A DNA stretch of 64,000 nt, taken from the NCBI RefSeq assembly GCF_003660445.1, contig NZ_QZVQ01000004.1, positions 186,001 through 250,000 on the forward strand, written 5' to 3'. Numbering within the stretch: position 1 is the stretch's first letter; each line of letters opens with the position of its first letter. Position numbers and translations under genes: made by a program. This stretch comes from Croceibacterium ferulae (GTDB taxonomy: Bacteria > Pseudomonadota > Alphaproteobacteria > Sphingomonadales > Sphingomonadaceae). This document shows positions 38,574 to 45,713 of the stretch, piece after piece. A model generated the notes under the pieces. The model saw only the letters and a list, made by a program, of their open reading frames with translations, searched no databases and had not been told where the DNA came from.

Positions 38574-39214
38574 CCGAGCTGGTCCTCCATGGCTACTGGC
38601 GGTCGGGCGCGGCCTACCGCGTGCGGATCGCGCTGAACCTGAAGGGCATCGCCCATCGCCACGTCACGCATGATCTGCGGCTGGGCGAGCAGCGCGCGCC
38701 GGCTTACCGGGCGATCGCGCCGCATGGCCTGATCCCAGTGATCGAACATGAGGGCCGCACCATCATCGAAAGCGTGGCGATCCTGGAATGGCTGGAGGCG
38801 CGCTGGCCCGCGCTCCCGCTGCTGCCAGCCGACCCCGGTGATGCGGCGACCGTCCGCGGCATGGCGGCGCTGATCGCCTGCGACATCCACCCGCTGCACA
38901 ATCTGCGCGTGCTCGACGCGCTGCGGACCGATCTTGCCGCCACGCCGGACCAGGTGAACGGCTGGGCCGGCCGGTGGATCTCCGGCGGGTTCGCCGCGCT
39001 GGAGGCGCTGGTGGCGCAGCATGGCGGCACCTACGCCTTCGGCGATCGGCCGGGGCTGGCGGACTGCTACCTTGTTCCGCAACTCTACAGCGCGCAGCGG
39101 TTCGGCGTCGACCTGACCCCGTTCCCGCGCCTGGTCGCAGCCGGGCAGGCCGCTGCGGCGGTGCCGGAGATTGCGGCGGCGCATCCGTCGCGGCAAGCGG
39201 ATGCGGATGGGTGA
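38570..39214 (+). CDS. maiA: Maleylacetoacetate isomerase (zeta-class glutathione transferase)
   Basis: MaiA isomerises 4-maleylacetoacetate to 4-fumarylacetoacetate using glutathione. The 214-residue protein has the thioredoxin-like N-domain with the active-site Ser in GYWRSGAAYRVRIALNLKG. The glutathione-binding PHGLIPVIEHEGRTIIES and a helical C-domain with GLADCYLVPQLY follow. Start and stop overlap the neighbours (ATGA before, GTGA after). In this operon the order is hydrolase before isomerase, the reverse of the reaction order, which is common. Confidence 0.95.
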   Translation: MTELVLHGYWRSGAAYRVRIALNLKGIAHRHVTHDLRLGEQRAPAYRAIAPHGLIPVIEHEGRTIIESVAILEWLEARWPALPLLPADPGDAATVRGMAALIACDIHPLHNLRVLDALRTDLAATPDQVNGWAGRWISGGFAALEALVAQHGGTYAFGDRPGLADCYLVPQLYSAQRFGVDLTPFPRLVAAGQAAAAVPEIAAAHPSRQADADG

Positions 39215-39567
39215 GTGTCGGTCCGGAAGCGGTCCCTGCCGGGGTTCGGCTGTGCGCGTCCGGCGATGTGGCGGAGGGCAGCGCGCGCAACTTCGTGTTG
39301 CAGTTGCGCGCGGGCCGGTTCCACGGATTTGTCGTGCGGCGGGACGGGGCAGTTCATGGCTACCACGATCGCTGCCCGCATATGGGCCTGCCGCTGGCGC
39401 AGCAGCTCGACCACTACCTGGTGCCGGATGGCGGGCTGATCCTGTGCAGCTGGCACGGCGCGCTGTTCCGCATCGAGGATGGCACCTGCGTCGGCGGGCC
39501 GTGCGCCGGGCAGCGGCTGACGCCGTGGCCGGTGGCGATGGCAGGCGGATGGATTGTCACCGCCTGA
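39211..39567 (+). CDS. Rieske-type [2Fe-2S] ferredoxin in the phenylalanine operon
   Basis: Starting with GTG at 39211, which overlaps the maiA stop (GTGA), the protein has 118 residues. Cluster ligands are Cys 55 and His 57 (DRCPHMGLPL) and Cys 79 and His 82 (LCSWHGALF). The two pairs are 21 residues apart, a little more than in many Rieske ferredoxins. It is soluble, with no membrane anchor. Such proteins pass electrons to oxygenases or reductases. Which partner it serves here is unknown, as PhhA, HppD and HmgA do not need a ferredoxin in known systems. The coupling to maiA indicates expression with this pathway. Confidence 0.9.
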   Translation: MSVGPEAVPAGVRLCASGDVAEGSARNFVLQLRAGRFHGFVVRRDGAVHGYHDRCPHMGLPLAQQLDHYLVPDGGLILCSWHGALFRIEDGTCVGGPCAGQRLTPWPVAMAGGWIVTA

Positions 39568-39586
39568 AAGGAAGGGAGCGCAAGAT

Positions 39587-40255
39587 TTGCGGATCGTGAT
39601 CACAGGAGCCAGCGGGGCGCTGGGCAGGGCGGTGGTGCAGGCCTTTGCCGACCAGGGCGACCAGGTGGCGGCCATTGTCCGTCGACCCGTGGCGGACCTG
39701 CCCGATGGCGCCCACCAGATTGCCGCCGGTGATCTTGCCAACCCGGCCAGTGCGCGATCTGCGCTGGGCGATGCCGCTGCCGCCCTGGGTGGCGGGATCG
39801 ATGCGCTGGTCCATCTGGTCGGCGGCTTTGAATGGAGCACCGTCGAGCAGAGCAGCCCCGAGACATGGCGCAGGCTGTTCAGCGACAATGTCGAGACGAC
39901 GCTCGGCGCCGTTCAGGCCGGGCTGCCGTGGATCGGCGATGGCGGCACCATCCTGTGCGTCGGCGCGGCCTCGGCCGAGCCCGCAGGCGCCGGCATGGCG
40001 CCCTATGCAGCCGCAAAGTCCGGGGTCGCGCGCATCGTGGAGGCGCTTGCGAGCGAGCTGAAACCGAGGGGAATCCGCGTGAATGCCATCCTGCCCAGCA
40101 TCATCGATACGCCGCGCAACCGGGCCGACATGCCCGATGCGGACCCGGCAGGCTGGACCACGCCCGCGGCGATCGCGGACGTGGCCCTGTTCCTGGCCAG
40201 CGCGCAGGCGCGGGCGATCAGCGGCGTCCTGATCCCGGTGACGCATAATGGCTGA
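39587..40255 (+). CDS. Short-chain dehydrogenase resembling dihydropteridine reductase
   Basis: From a TTG at 39587, which follows GAAGGGAG by eight bases, the protein has 222 residues. It has the Rossmann motif TGASGALG and YAAAK as the Tyr-x3-Lys pair. The segment LPSIIDTPRNRADMPDADPAG resembles the Asp-Thr-Pro, Asn-Arg, Met-Pro-x-Ala-Asp region of quinonoid dihydropteridine reductases, and ALVHLVGGFEW resembles their AGGW turn. It lies between phhA and phhB in one operon, where a reductase for quinonoid dihydropterin would complete cofactor recycling. The assignment rests on motif and context; a different short-chain reductase cannot be excluded. It overlaps phhB by eight bases. Confidence 0.82.
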   Translation: MRIVITGASGALGRAVVQAFADQGDQVAAIVRRPVADLPDGAHQIAAGDLANPASARSALGDAAAALGGGIDALVHLVGGFEWSTVEQSSPETWRRLFSDNVETTLGAVQAGLPWIGDGGTILCVGAASAEPAGAGMAPYAAAKSGVARIVEALASELKPRGIRVNAILPSIIDTPRNRADMPDADPAGWTTPAAIADVALFLASAQARAISGVLIPVTHNG

Positions 40256-40574
40256 CGCCCCGACCATTGCCGCCCTGACGCCGGAGCAACGGGCGGGCGC
40301 GCTCGCCACCTTGCCGGGCTGGACCTACGATCCGGCCCGGCGCGCCTTCCACCGCGCGCTCAAGCTGGCGGATTTCGCCGAGGCGATGGGCCTGATGATG
40401 CGGATCGCGGTCGTGGCCGAAAAGGCGGATCACCATCCCGAATGGTTCAACGTCTACAACCGGCTGGAGATCTGGCTGACGACGCATGATGCCGGAGATG
40501 TGAGCCAGCGCGATATCGCCCTGGCCCAGGCGATCAACCGCTTCATCCCGGGCCGAGCCACCGCTGCCGACTAG
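40248..40574 (+). CDS. phhB: Pterin-4a-carbinolamine dehydratase
   Basis: PhhB dehydrates the 4a-hydroxytetrahydropterin made by PhhA to quinonoid dihydropterin. The 108 residues show the family motif ADHHPEWFNVYNRLEIWLTTHDAGDVS with the active-site His residues. It is the last gene of the operon and starts inside the upstream reductase-like gene (eight-base overlap). Its distance from phhA, seven genes away, is unusual, since the two are often adjacent. The operon ends here; the next gene is convergent. Confidence 0.95.
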   Translation: MADAPTIAALTPEQRAGALATLPGWTYDPARRAFHRALKLADFAEAMGLMMRIAVVAEKADHHPEWFNVYNRLEIWLTTHDAGDVSQRDIALAQAINRFIPGRATAAD

Positions 40575-40601
40575 CGTTCAGCCGACCCGGCGAAAGTTGC
40601 A

Positions 40602-40958
40602 TCAACTGCCTGACAGGGCGCGCTTGGCGTCGAATACGGCGTCGGCCGCCTGGCCCTGCACTCGCGTCACATCCTCGTCGAACTGGGCGACGATCGCCGG
40701 CGCTGTCAGGCCATCCATCCCCTCCCGCACCAGCCGTTGATATTCCTGCCGGTCGTCAGCCTTGGCGAACATGCGCGCGCGGTGTTCGGAAATGGCGGCT
40801 TCCAGCTTGATGCGGTCGCTCGGGCCGACATCGCCGCGCGCCTCCTTCAGGCTTTCCTCGAATGCAGCCTGGCTGCTGCCGTCGATCACGGTGGGACCGC
40901 CGGCATCTCCGCACCCGGCAACAAACAGGCAGGCAACAATCGCCAGGGGAAGGCGCAT
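40602..40958 (-). CDS. Small hypothetical lipoprotein
   Basis: The 118-residue protein begins MRLPLAIVACLFVAGCGD, a signal peptide with a clear lipobox (VAGC), so it is probably membrane-anchored in the periplasm. The mature part (VIDGSSQAAFEESLKEARGD onward) is short, charged and mostly helical and recalls the small DUF6694-like lipoproteins of proteobacteria; this is a tentative resemblance. The ATG at 40958 follows AGAGGA by six bases; an upstream ATG that would add 14 residues would spoil the signal peptide. It is convergent with phhB and tandem with the acetyltransferase gene. Confidence 0.75.
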   Translation of the reverse strand: MRLPLAIVACLFVAGCGDAGGPTVIDGSSQAAFEESLKEARGDVGPSDRIKLEAAISEHRARMFAKADDRQEYQRLVREGMDGLTAPAIVAQFDEDVTRVQGQAADAVFDAKRALSGS

Positions 40959-41039
40959 AGATAATCCTCTGCAAACGGGTCCGGCGCATCGGCCAGCCAT
41001 ACTGCTTCAGATCGCTTGGCTGCCCGTCAGGTTCCGGAT

Positions 41040-41501
41040 TTACGCCTGCACAGGTGCGATCGCTTGCCCGCCGAACGCCAGATGGATCAGCGGATAGGGC
41101 CGGCCTTGCCCATCCAGGGGTGACCGGCCGACACGACGAAAGCCCATCCGTTCGTAGAAGCCCACCGCCTGGGCGTTCTGCTCGTTCACATCGGTCGTCA
41201 TCTGCCCGTGCAGGGACAGGCCGTGCTGCACCAGAGCGGTGCCGATGCCGAGGCCATGATGGGCCGGATCGACGAACAGCGCCTCCATGTGTCCGCCGTC
41301 CAGCAGCATGAACGCTATCGGGGAATCATCCCGATCGGTCGCGACCCACAAGGGCGCGGTCGGCAGGAAGCCGCGCACCAGTTCGTCAAGGGCGGCGCGA
41401 TCGTCCGGGGACAGGAAGGCGTGAGTCGCATCGACCGCATTCCTCCAGATGGAGACGATCCGTTCGCCCTCCTCGGGCCTGTTCCGCCTGATCGCGATCA
41501 T
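41040..41501 (-). CDS. YjaB-like GNAT acetyltransferase
   Basis: The 153-residue protein closely follows E. coli YjaB: IRRNRPEEGERIVSIWRNAVDATHAFLS, APLWVATDRDDSPIAFMLLDGGHMEALF and TDVNEQNAQAVGFYERMGF. The acetyl-CoA loop is HHGLGIGTALVQ. GNAT enzymes transfer acetyl groups to amines; the YjaB substrate is not established. It is a single gene on the minus strand, preceded by metE, whose terminator-like hairpin lies between them. Confidence 0.88.
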   Translation of the reverse strand: MIAIRRNRPEEGERIVSIWRNAVDATHAFLSPDDRAALDELVRGFLPTAPLWVATDRDDSPIAFMLLDGGHMEALFVDPAHHGLGIGTALVQHGLSLHGQMTTDVNEQNAQAVGFYERMGFRRVGRSPLDGQGRPYPLIHLAFGGQAIAPVQA

Positions 41502-41567
41502 GCTCTACCAGATGCCACAACCGGCCGATCTCCGCCATCAGGCTGCCGTGTGCGAAGCTGGGAACAA

Positions 41568-41600
41568 ACGTCCGGGAACAGCGGAGCCATCCCCGGACGT
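41568..41600 (-). terminator. Probable rho-independent terminator of metE
   Basis: ACGTCCGGG at 41568-41576 pairs with CCCGGACGT at 41592-41600 around a 15-base loop. Read on the minus strand, the hairpin begins six bases after the metE stop and is followed by TTTGTT. Confidence 0.6.
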
Positions 41601-41606
41601 GCGCCA

Positions 41607-43943
41607 TCAGGCGAGTGCCGACCGCGCCGCCTTGGCTGCTTCCACCATGTTGACCAGTGCGGGCTTCACGTCCTCCCACTTGCGGGTCTTCAGGCCGCAA
41701 TCAGGATTCACCCACAGCTGGTCCGGCGACAGAAGCTCGCCGGCCTTGACCAGCAGGTCCGCCATTTCCGGCACGGAGGGAACGCGCGGGCTGTGAATGT
41801 CGTACACGCCCGGGCCGATCTCGTTCGGGTACTTGTAGTCGACAAAGGCATCCAGCAGCTCCATCCGGGAGCGCGAGGTCTCGATCGAGATGACGTCGGC
41901 ATCCATCGCGCCGATCGAACCGATGATCTCGTTGAATTCTGAATAGCACATATGCGTGTGGATCTGCGTCTCGTCAGCGACGCCGGAGGCGGAGATGCGG
42001 AAGCTTTCGACCGCCCAGTCGAGATAATGCTGCCAGTCCGCCTGCCGCAGCGGCAGACCTTCGCGCAGCGCCGCCTCGTCGATCTGGATGATCCTGGCGC
42101 CGGCCTGTTCGAGATCGATCACCTCGTCACGAATGGCGAGCGCGATCTGGCGGCAGGTCTCTTCCCGCGGCTGATCGTCACGGACGAAGGACCAGTTCAG
42201 GATCGTGACCGGGCCGGTCAGCATCCCCTTCATCGGCCGGTCCGTCAGGCCCTGCGCATAGTGCCACCACTGCACGGTCATCGGCCGGGGGCGGGACACG
42301 TCGCCATAGATGATCGGCGGGCGGACACAGCGGGAGCCGTAGCTCTGCACCCAGCCGGCGCGGCTGAAGGCAAAGCCGTCGAGCTGCTCGCCGAAATATT
42401 GCACCATGTCGTTACGCTCGAACTCGCCATGGACGAGCACGTCCAGCCCGATCTCCTCCTGCCAGCGAATGGCGCGGGCGGTCTCGATCTCCAGGAACTG
42501 CTGGTAGGCAGCACCGTCCAGTTCGCCCCTGTCGTGGGCGGCGCGGGCGTGGCGGACCTCCGGAGTCTGCGGGAAGGAGCCGATCGTGGTGGTCGGCAGC
42601 GGCGGAAGGTCGAGGATGGCCCTTTGCTGACGGATGCGCTCGCCAAAGGGTTGCCTGCGGCGCGACCAGTGGGCCGTGACCTGGGTCAGACGGGCCCGCA
42701 CCGCCTTGTTGTTGGTCAGGGCCGACTGGCGACGCTGCGCGAGCGATCCCGCATTGGCGGCCAGTTCGGCGGTGACAGCGCCGCGTCCTTCGGCCAGGCC
42801 GAGGCGCAGGGTGTGCAGCTCGGCAAGTTTCTGGACGCCGAATGCGAGCCAGTCCTTCACCTGAGGATCGAGCTTCGTTTCCAGATCGAGGTCGATCGGT
42901 GCGTGCAGGAGCGAGCAGGACGGGGCGATCTGGACATGCCAACCCTGGCTGGCCACATTTTCGTAGCGGTCGAGGATCGCCGAAAGATCCGATTTCCAGA
43001 CGTTGCGGCCATCGACCACGCCCAGCGACAGCACCAGATCGTCACGTGCCCCGGCAAGCACGGCGTCGATCTGTTCGGGTGCGCGAACGAGGTCGATATG
43101 GAGGCCGGCGACCGGCAGCGACAATGCCGTGTCCAGATTGTCGCCAAGCGCACCGAAATAGGTCGCCAGCATCAGCTTGATGCCGTCGACCTTCGCCAGT
43201 TCGGCATAGGCGGCGCGGTATGCGTCACGCGCGGCATCGGTGAGGTCCAGCACCAGCGCGGGCTCGTCGATCTGCACCCAGTCGGCGCCTGCCGCGGCAA
43301 GCCTCGTCAGCAGTTCGGCATAGACGGGCAGCAGGGCGGGCAGCAGCGACAGGGGATCGAGCGCCTGATCCTTGGACTTGGCGAGCAGCAGCCAGGTCAC
43401 CGGACCCAGGATCACCGGGCGGGTGTGGTGGCCCAGGGCCCTGGCCTCGTTGAAGTGGTCGACGGGCTTCGACGTCGTGAGCGCGAAAGCCTGATCTGCG
43501 GTCACTTCAGGGACCATGTAGTGGTAGTTGGTGTCGAACCACTTGGTCATTTCCTGCGCCGGCACATCCGTCCCGGCGCCATGATCGTGGATGCAGCCGG
43601 ACCGCTCGGCTTCGTCATGCACCGCCCCCGTCTGCCGCCCGCGCGCCATCGCGAAATACAGGTCGAGCGAGTCCGGCGCGCCGATCGCGCGATAGATTGC
43701 GGGGATGGCGCCGACCATGACGCTGGTGTCGAGCACCTGATCGTAGAACGAGAAGTCGTTGGACGGGATCACGTCCAGCCCGGCGGCCTTCTGGCGATCC
43801 CAGTTGCCGGCGCGCAGCGCCCGGGCCGCGTCGAGGAGCGCGGCCTCGTCGATCCTGCCGGCCCAGAAGGCTTCGGTGGCGGTCTTCAGCTCCCGACGGG
43901 GGCCGATGCGGGGAAAGCCGAGATTTGCGGTCGTGACGGTCAT
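41607..43943 (-). CDS. metE: Cobalamin-independent methionine synthase
   Basis: MetE methylates homocysteine from methyl-tetrahydropteroyl-glutamate without B12. The 778 residues form two barrels. The N-terminus has NLGFPRIGPRRELK, the middle has LPPLPTTTIGSFPQTPEVR, and the C-terminal zinc site has IHTHMCYSEF (His, Cys) and NPDCGLKTR (Cys). The start at 43943 matches the family; longer upstream frames run into the riboswitch. A cobalamin riboswitch lies 154 bases upstream, so B12 would shut the gene off, presumably in favour of a MetH outside the window. A hairpin follows the stop. Confidence 0.97.
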   Translation of the reverse strand: MTVTTANLGFPRIGPRRELKTATEAFWAGRIDEAALLDAARALRAGNWDRQKAAGLDVIPSNDFSFYDQVLDTSVMVGAIPAIYRAIGAPDSLDLYFAMARGRQTGAVHDEAERSGCIHDHGAGTDVPAQEMTKWFDTNYHYMVPEVTADQAFALTTSKPVDHFNEARALGHHTRPVILGPVTWLLLAKSKDQALDPLSLLPALLPVYAELLTRLAAAGADWVQIDEPALVLDLTDAARDAYRAAYAELAKVDGIKLMLATYFGALGDNLDTALSLPVAGLHIDLVRAPEQIDAVLAGARDDLVLSLGVVDGRNVWKSDLSAILDRYENVASQGWHVQIAPSCSLLHAPIDLDLETKLDPQVKDWLAFGVQKLAELHTLRLGLAEGRGAVTAELAANAGSLAQRRQSALTNNKAVRARLTQVTAHWSRRRQPFGERIRQQRAILDLPPLPTTTIGSFPQTPEVRHARAAHDRGELDGAAYQQFLEIETARAIRWQEEIGLDVLVHGEFERNDMVQYFGEQLDGFAFSRAGWVQSYGSRCVRPPIIYGDVSRPRPMTVQWWHYAQGLTDRPMKGMLTGPVTILNWSFVRDDQPREETCRQIALAIRDEVIDLEQAGARIIQIDEAALREGLPLRQADWQHYLDWAVESFRISASGVADETQIHTHMCYSEFNEIIGSIGAMDADVISIETSRSRMELLDAFVDYKYPNEIGPGVYDIHSPRVPSVPEMADLLVKAGELLSPDQLWVNPDCGLKTRKWEDVKPALVNMVEAAKAARSALA

Positions 43944-44096
43944 CGAAATGGACTCCTGGTCTGCCGGGCAGGGGGCCGGAGCGGAGCGCGCAAGCGGGCA
44001 CGAACGGGGGGCGGCCCGCCGGACACCGGCGAACGCGCGACGCCGTCGGGCATCTGGCGCGATCCACCGGAGGAACCCCCGTCCGAGGAACGTTAT

Positions 44097-44304
44097 CGCG
44101 TCGAAAGGCAGGTCTCCTGGCTTGCGGGTCAACGCGTCGGTCCCGGCCTTCCCGGCACCCTTTGCGAGGCGCCAGTGACACGAAATGGGACCGCCGCTCG
44201 CCACTTACAGTTGCGGGGGCAGCGCCGGACTCGCTCCTTGCGGGAACTCACCGGCTTCCCGTCTTAGCCCCGCTGCCATGCCTGGAACGGGGAACCTCGA
44301 CGCG
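44097..44304 (-). promoter_or_regulatory. Cobalamin (AdoCbl) riboswitch upstream of metE
   Basis: The B12 box lies at 44207-44228 (minus strand CCGGCGCTGCCCCCGCAACTGT). Before it comes GGGAAGCCGGTG, and after it GTGTCACTGGCGCC, CCGGGAAGGCC and CCAGGAGACCTGCC, all hallmarks of the cobalamin riboswitch core. The outer P1 stem is an exact 8-bp pairing of CGCGTCGA (44304-44297) with TCGACGCG (44104-44097). The remaining 150 bases to metE are the expression platform. Binding of B12 should lower metE expression. Confidence 0.95.
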
Positions 44305-44341
44305 GCCCAGATCGACGTAGTGGCGGCGTGAGTCAATAAGT

Positions 44342-44361
44342 ATATAAGCAAAACCTTATAT
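44342..44361. promoter_or_regulatory. AT-rich 7-bp dyad in the metE promoter region
   Basis: ATATAAG at 44342-44348 and CTTATAT at 44355-44361 flank a six-base spacer. The stretch is strikingly AT-rich for this genome. It sits between the dctA stop and the riboswitch, next to a TTGACT that could be a -35 element (44336-44331, minus). An operator of a methionine-pathway regulator is possible. Confidence 0.45.
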
Positions 44362-44367
44362 TAGTGC

Positions 44368-45702
44368 CTAGCCCTCCCGCGCTTCCTGCACATCCATCGT
44401 CGGCAGCTTCCCTCTGGTGGCCGCTTCGAAGCGCGCCTTGTCGAAGCCGCCTTCCCAGCGGCTGACCACCACCGTCGCCACCGCATTGCCGATGAAGTTC
44501 GTGAGACTGCGGCATTCGGACATGAAGCGGTCCACGCCCAGGATCAGCGCCATGCCGGCGATCGGCACGGAGGGCACGATGGAAAGCGTGGCGGCCAATG
44601 TGATGAAGCCCGCGCCGGTTACGCCCGCCGCGCCCTTGGACGACAGCATGGCCACCCCCAGCAGCAGCGCCTGCTCGCCCCAGGTGAGTTCGACCCCGGT
44701 GGCCTGCGCGATGAACAGGGCGGCGAGCGTCATGTAGATGTTGGTGCCGTCCAGGTTGAAGGAATAGCCGGTGGGCACGACCAGCCCGACCACCTGCTTG
44801 GGGCAGCCGGCACGCTCCATCTTCTCGATCAGGGAAGGCAGCGCGCTTTCCGATGACGAGGTGCCGAGCACCAGCAGCAGCTCGGCGCGCAGATACCTCA
44901 CCAGCCGCCACAGCGAGAAGCCGGCGAGATGGGCCACCGTGCCCAGCACCACCCCCACGAACAGCAGCGAAGTCAGGTAGAAGGTGGCGACCAGCCCGGC
45001 CAGGCCGGCCAGCGCGCCGATGCCATAGGCGCCGATGGTGAAGGCCATCGCGCCGAACGCGCCGATCGGCGCGGCGCGCATCACCAGGGCGACCAGCTTG
45101 AACACCACGACGGAGAGATCCTCCAGCGCCGACAGCAGCCGGTCCCCGCGCGGGCCGATCAATGCCAGCGCAATGCCGAACAGCACGGCCAGCAGCAGCA
45201 CCTGCAGGATGTTGCCGGAGGTGAACGCGCCCAGCGCGGTGTCCGGGATCACGCCCAGCAGGAATTCGGGCAGGGTGCTACCGTGATGCGCGGCTTCGGC
45301 ATATTGCGCGACGCTGCCACCATCCAGCGTGGCCGGGTCCACCTGCAGCGCGTCGCCGGGTCGCACGATGTTGGCGACCAGCAGGCCGACGATCAGCGCC
45401 AGGGTGGAGAAGGTGAGGAAATAGGCGAACGCCTTGGCGGCGACACGGCCCACGGCGGCGAGGTCGCGCATGCCGGCGATGCCGGTGACGATGGTGAGGA
45501 AGATCACCGGGGCGATGACCATCTTCACCAGCTTGATGAACCCGTCGCCCAGCGGTTTCAGCGTCTGCGCGGTCTCCGGCACGAAATGGCCCAGCGCGGC
45601 GCCGGCGGCGATGGCGATCAGCACCTGGACATAGAGGTGCCGCCACCATGGCAGGCTGCGCGGGGGCGTGGCGTCGGGCTGCGGGTGCGTGATGTGGGCC
45701 AT
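44368..45702 (-). CDS. dctA: C4-dicarboxylate/proton symporter DctA
   Basis: The 444-residue inner-membrane protein belongs to the DAACS (glutamate/dicarboxylate) family. Signature segments are [40 protein letters not shown] and [21 protein letters not shown]. It imports succinate, fumarate, malate or related acids with protons or sodium. The start at 45702 gives the usual length; the much longer open frame upstream is antisense or shadow sequence. It follows the M16 protease stop by 11 bases, so cotranscription is likely. Specificity for C4 acids over glutamate is inferred. Confidence 0.93.
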   Translation of the reverse strand: MAHITHPQPDATPPRSLPWWRHLYVQVLIAIAAGAALGHFVPETAQTLKPLGDGFIKLVKMVIAPVIFLTIVTGIAGMRDLAAVGRVAAKAFAYFLTFSTLALIVGLLVANIVRPGDALQVDPATLDGGSVAQYAEAAHHGSTLPEFLLGVIPDTALGAFTSGNILQVLLLAVLFGIALALIGPRGDRLLSALEDLSVVVFKLVALVMRAAPIGAFGAMAFTIGAYGIGALAGLAGLVATFYLTSLLFVGVVLGTVAHLAGFSLWRLVRYLRAELLLVLGTSSSESALPSLIEKMERAGCPKQVVGLVVPTGYSFNLDGTNIYMTLAALFIAQATGVELTWGEQALLLGVAMLSSKGAAGVTGAGFITLAATLSIVPSVPIAGMALILGVDRFMSECRSLTNFIGNAVATVVVSRWEGGFDKARFEAATRGKLPTMDVQEAREG

Positions 45703-45713
45703 TGGCCCGAAAG

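Noticed and set aside
41952-44267. A 771-codon plus-strand frame opposite metE and its leader
   Set aside because: It runs antisense to metE and crosses the riboswitch, so it cannot be a separate conserved gene.
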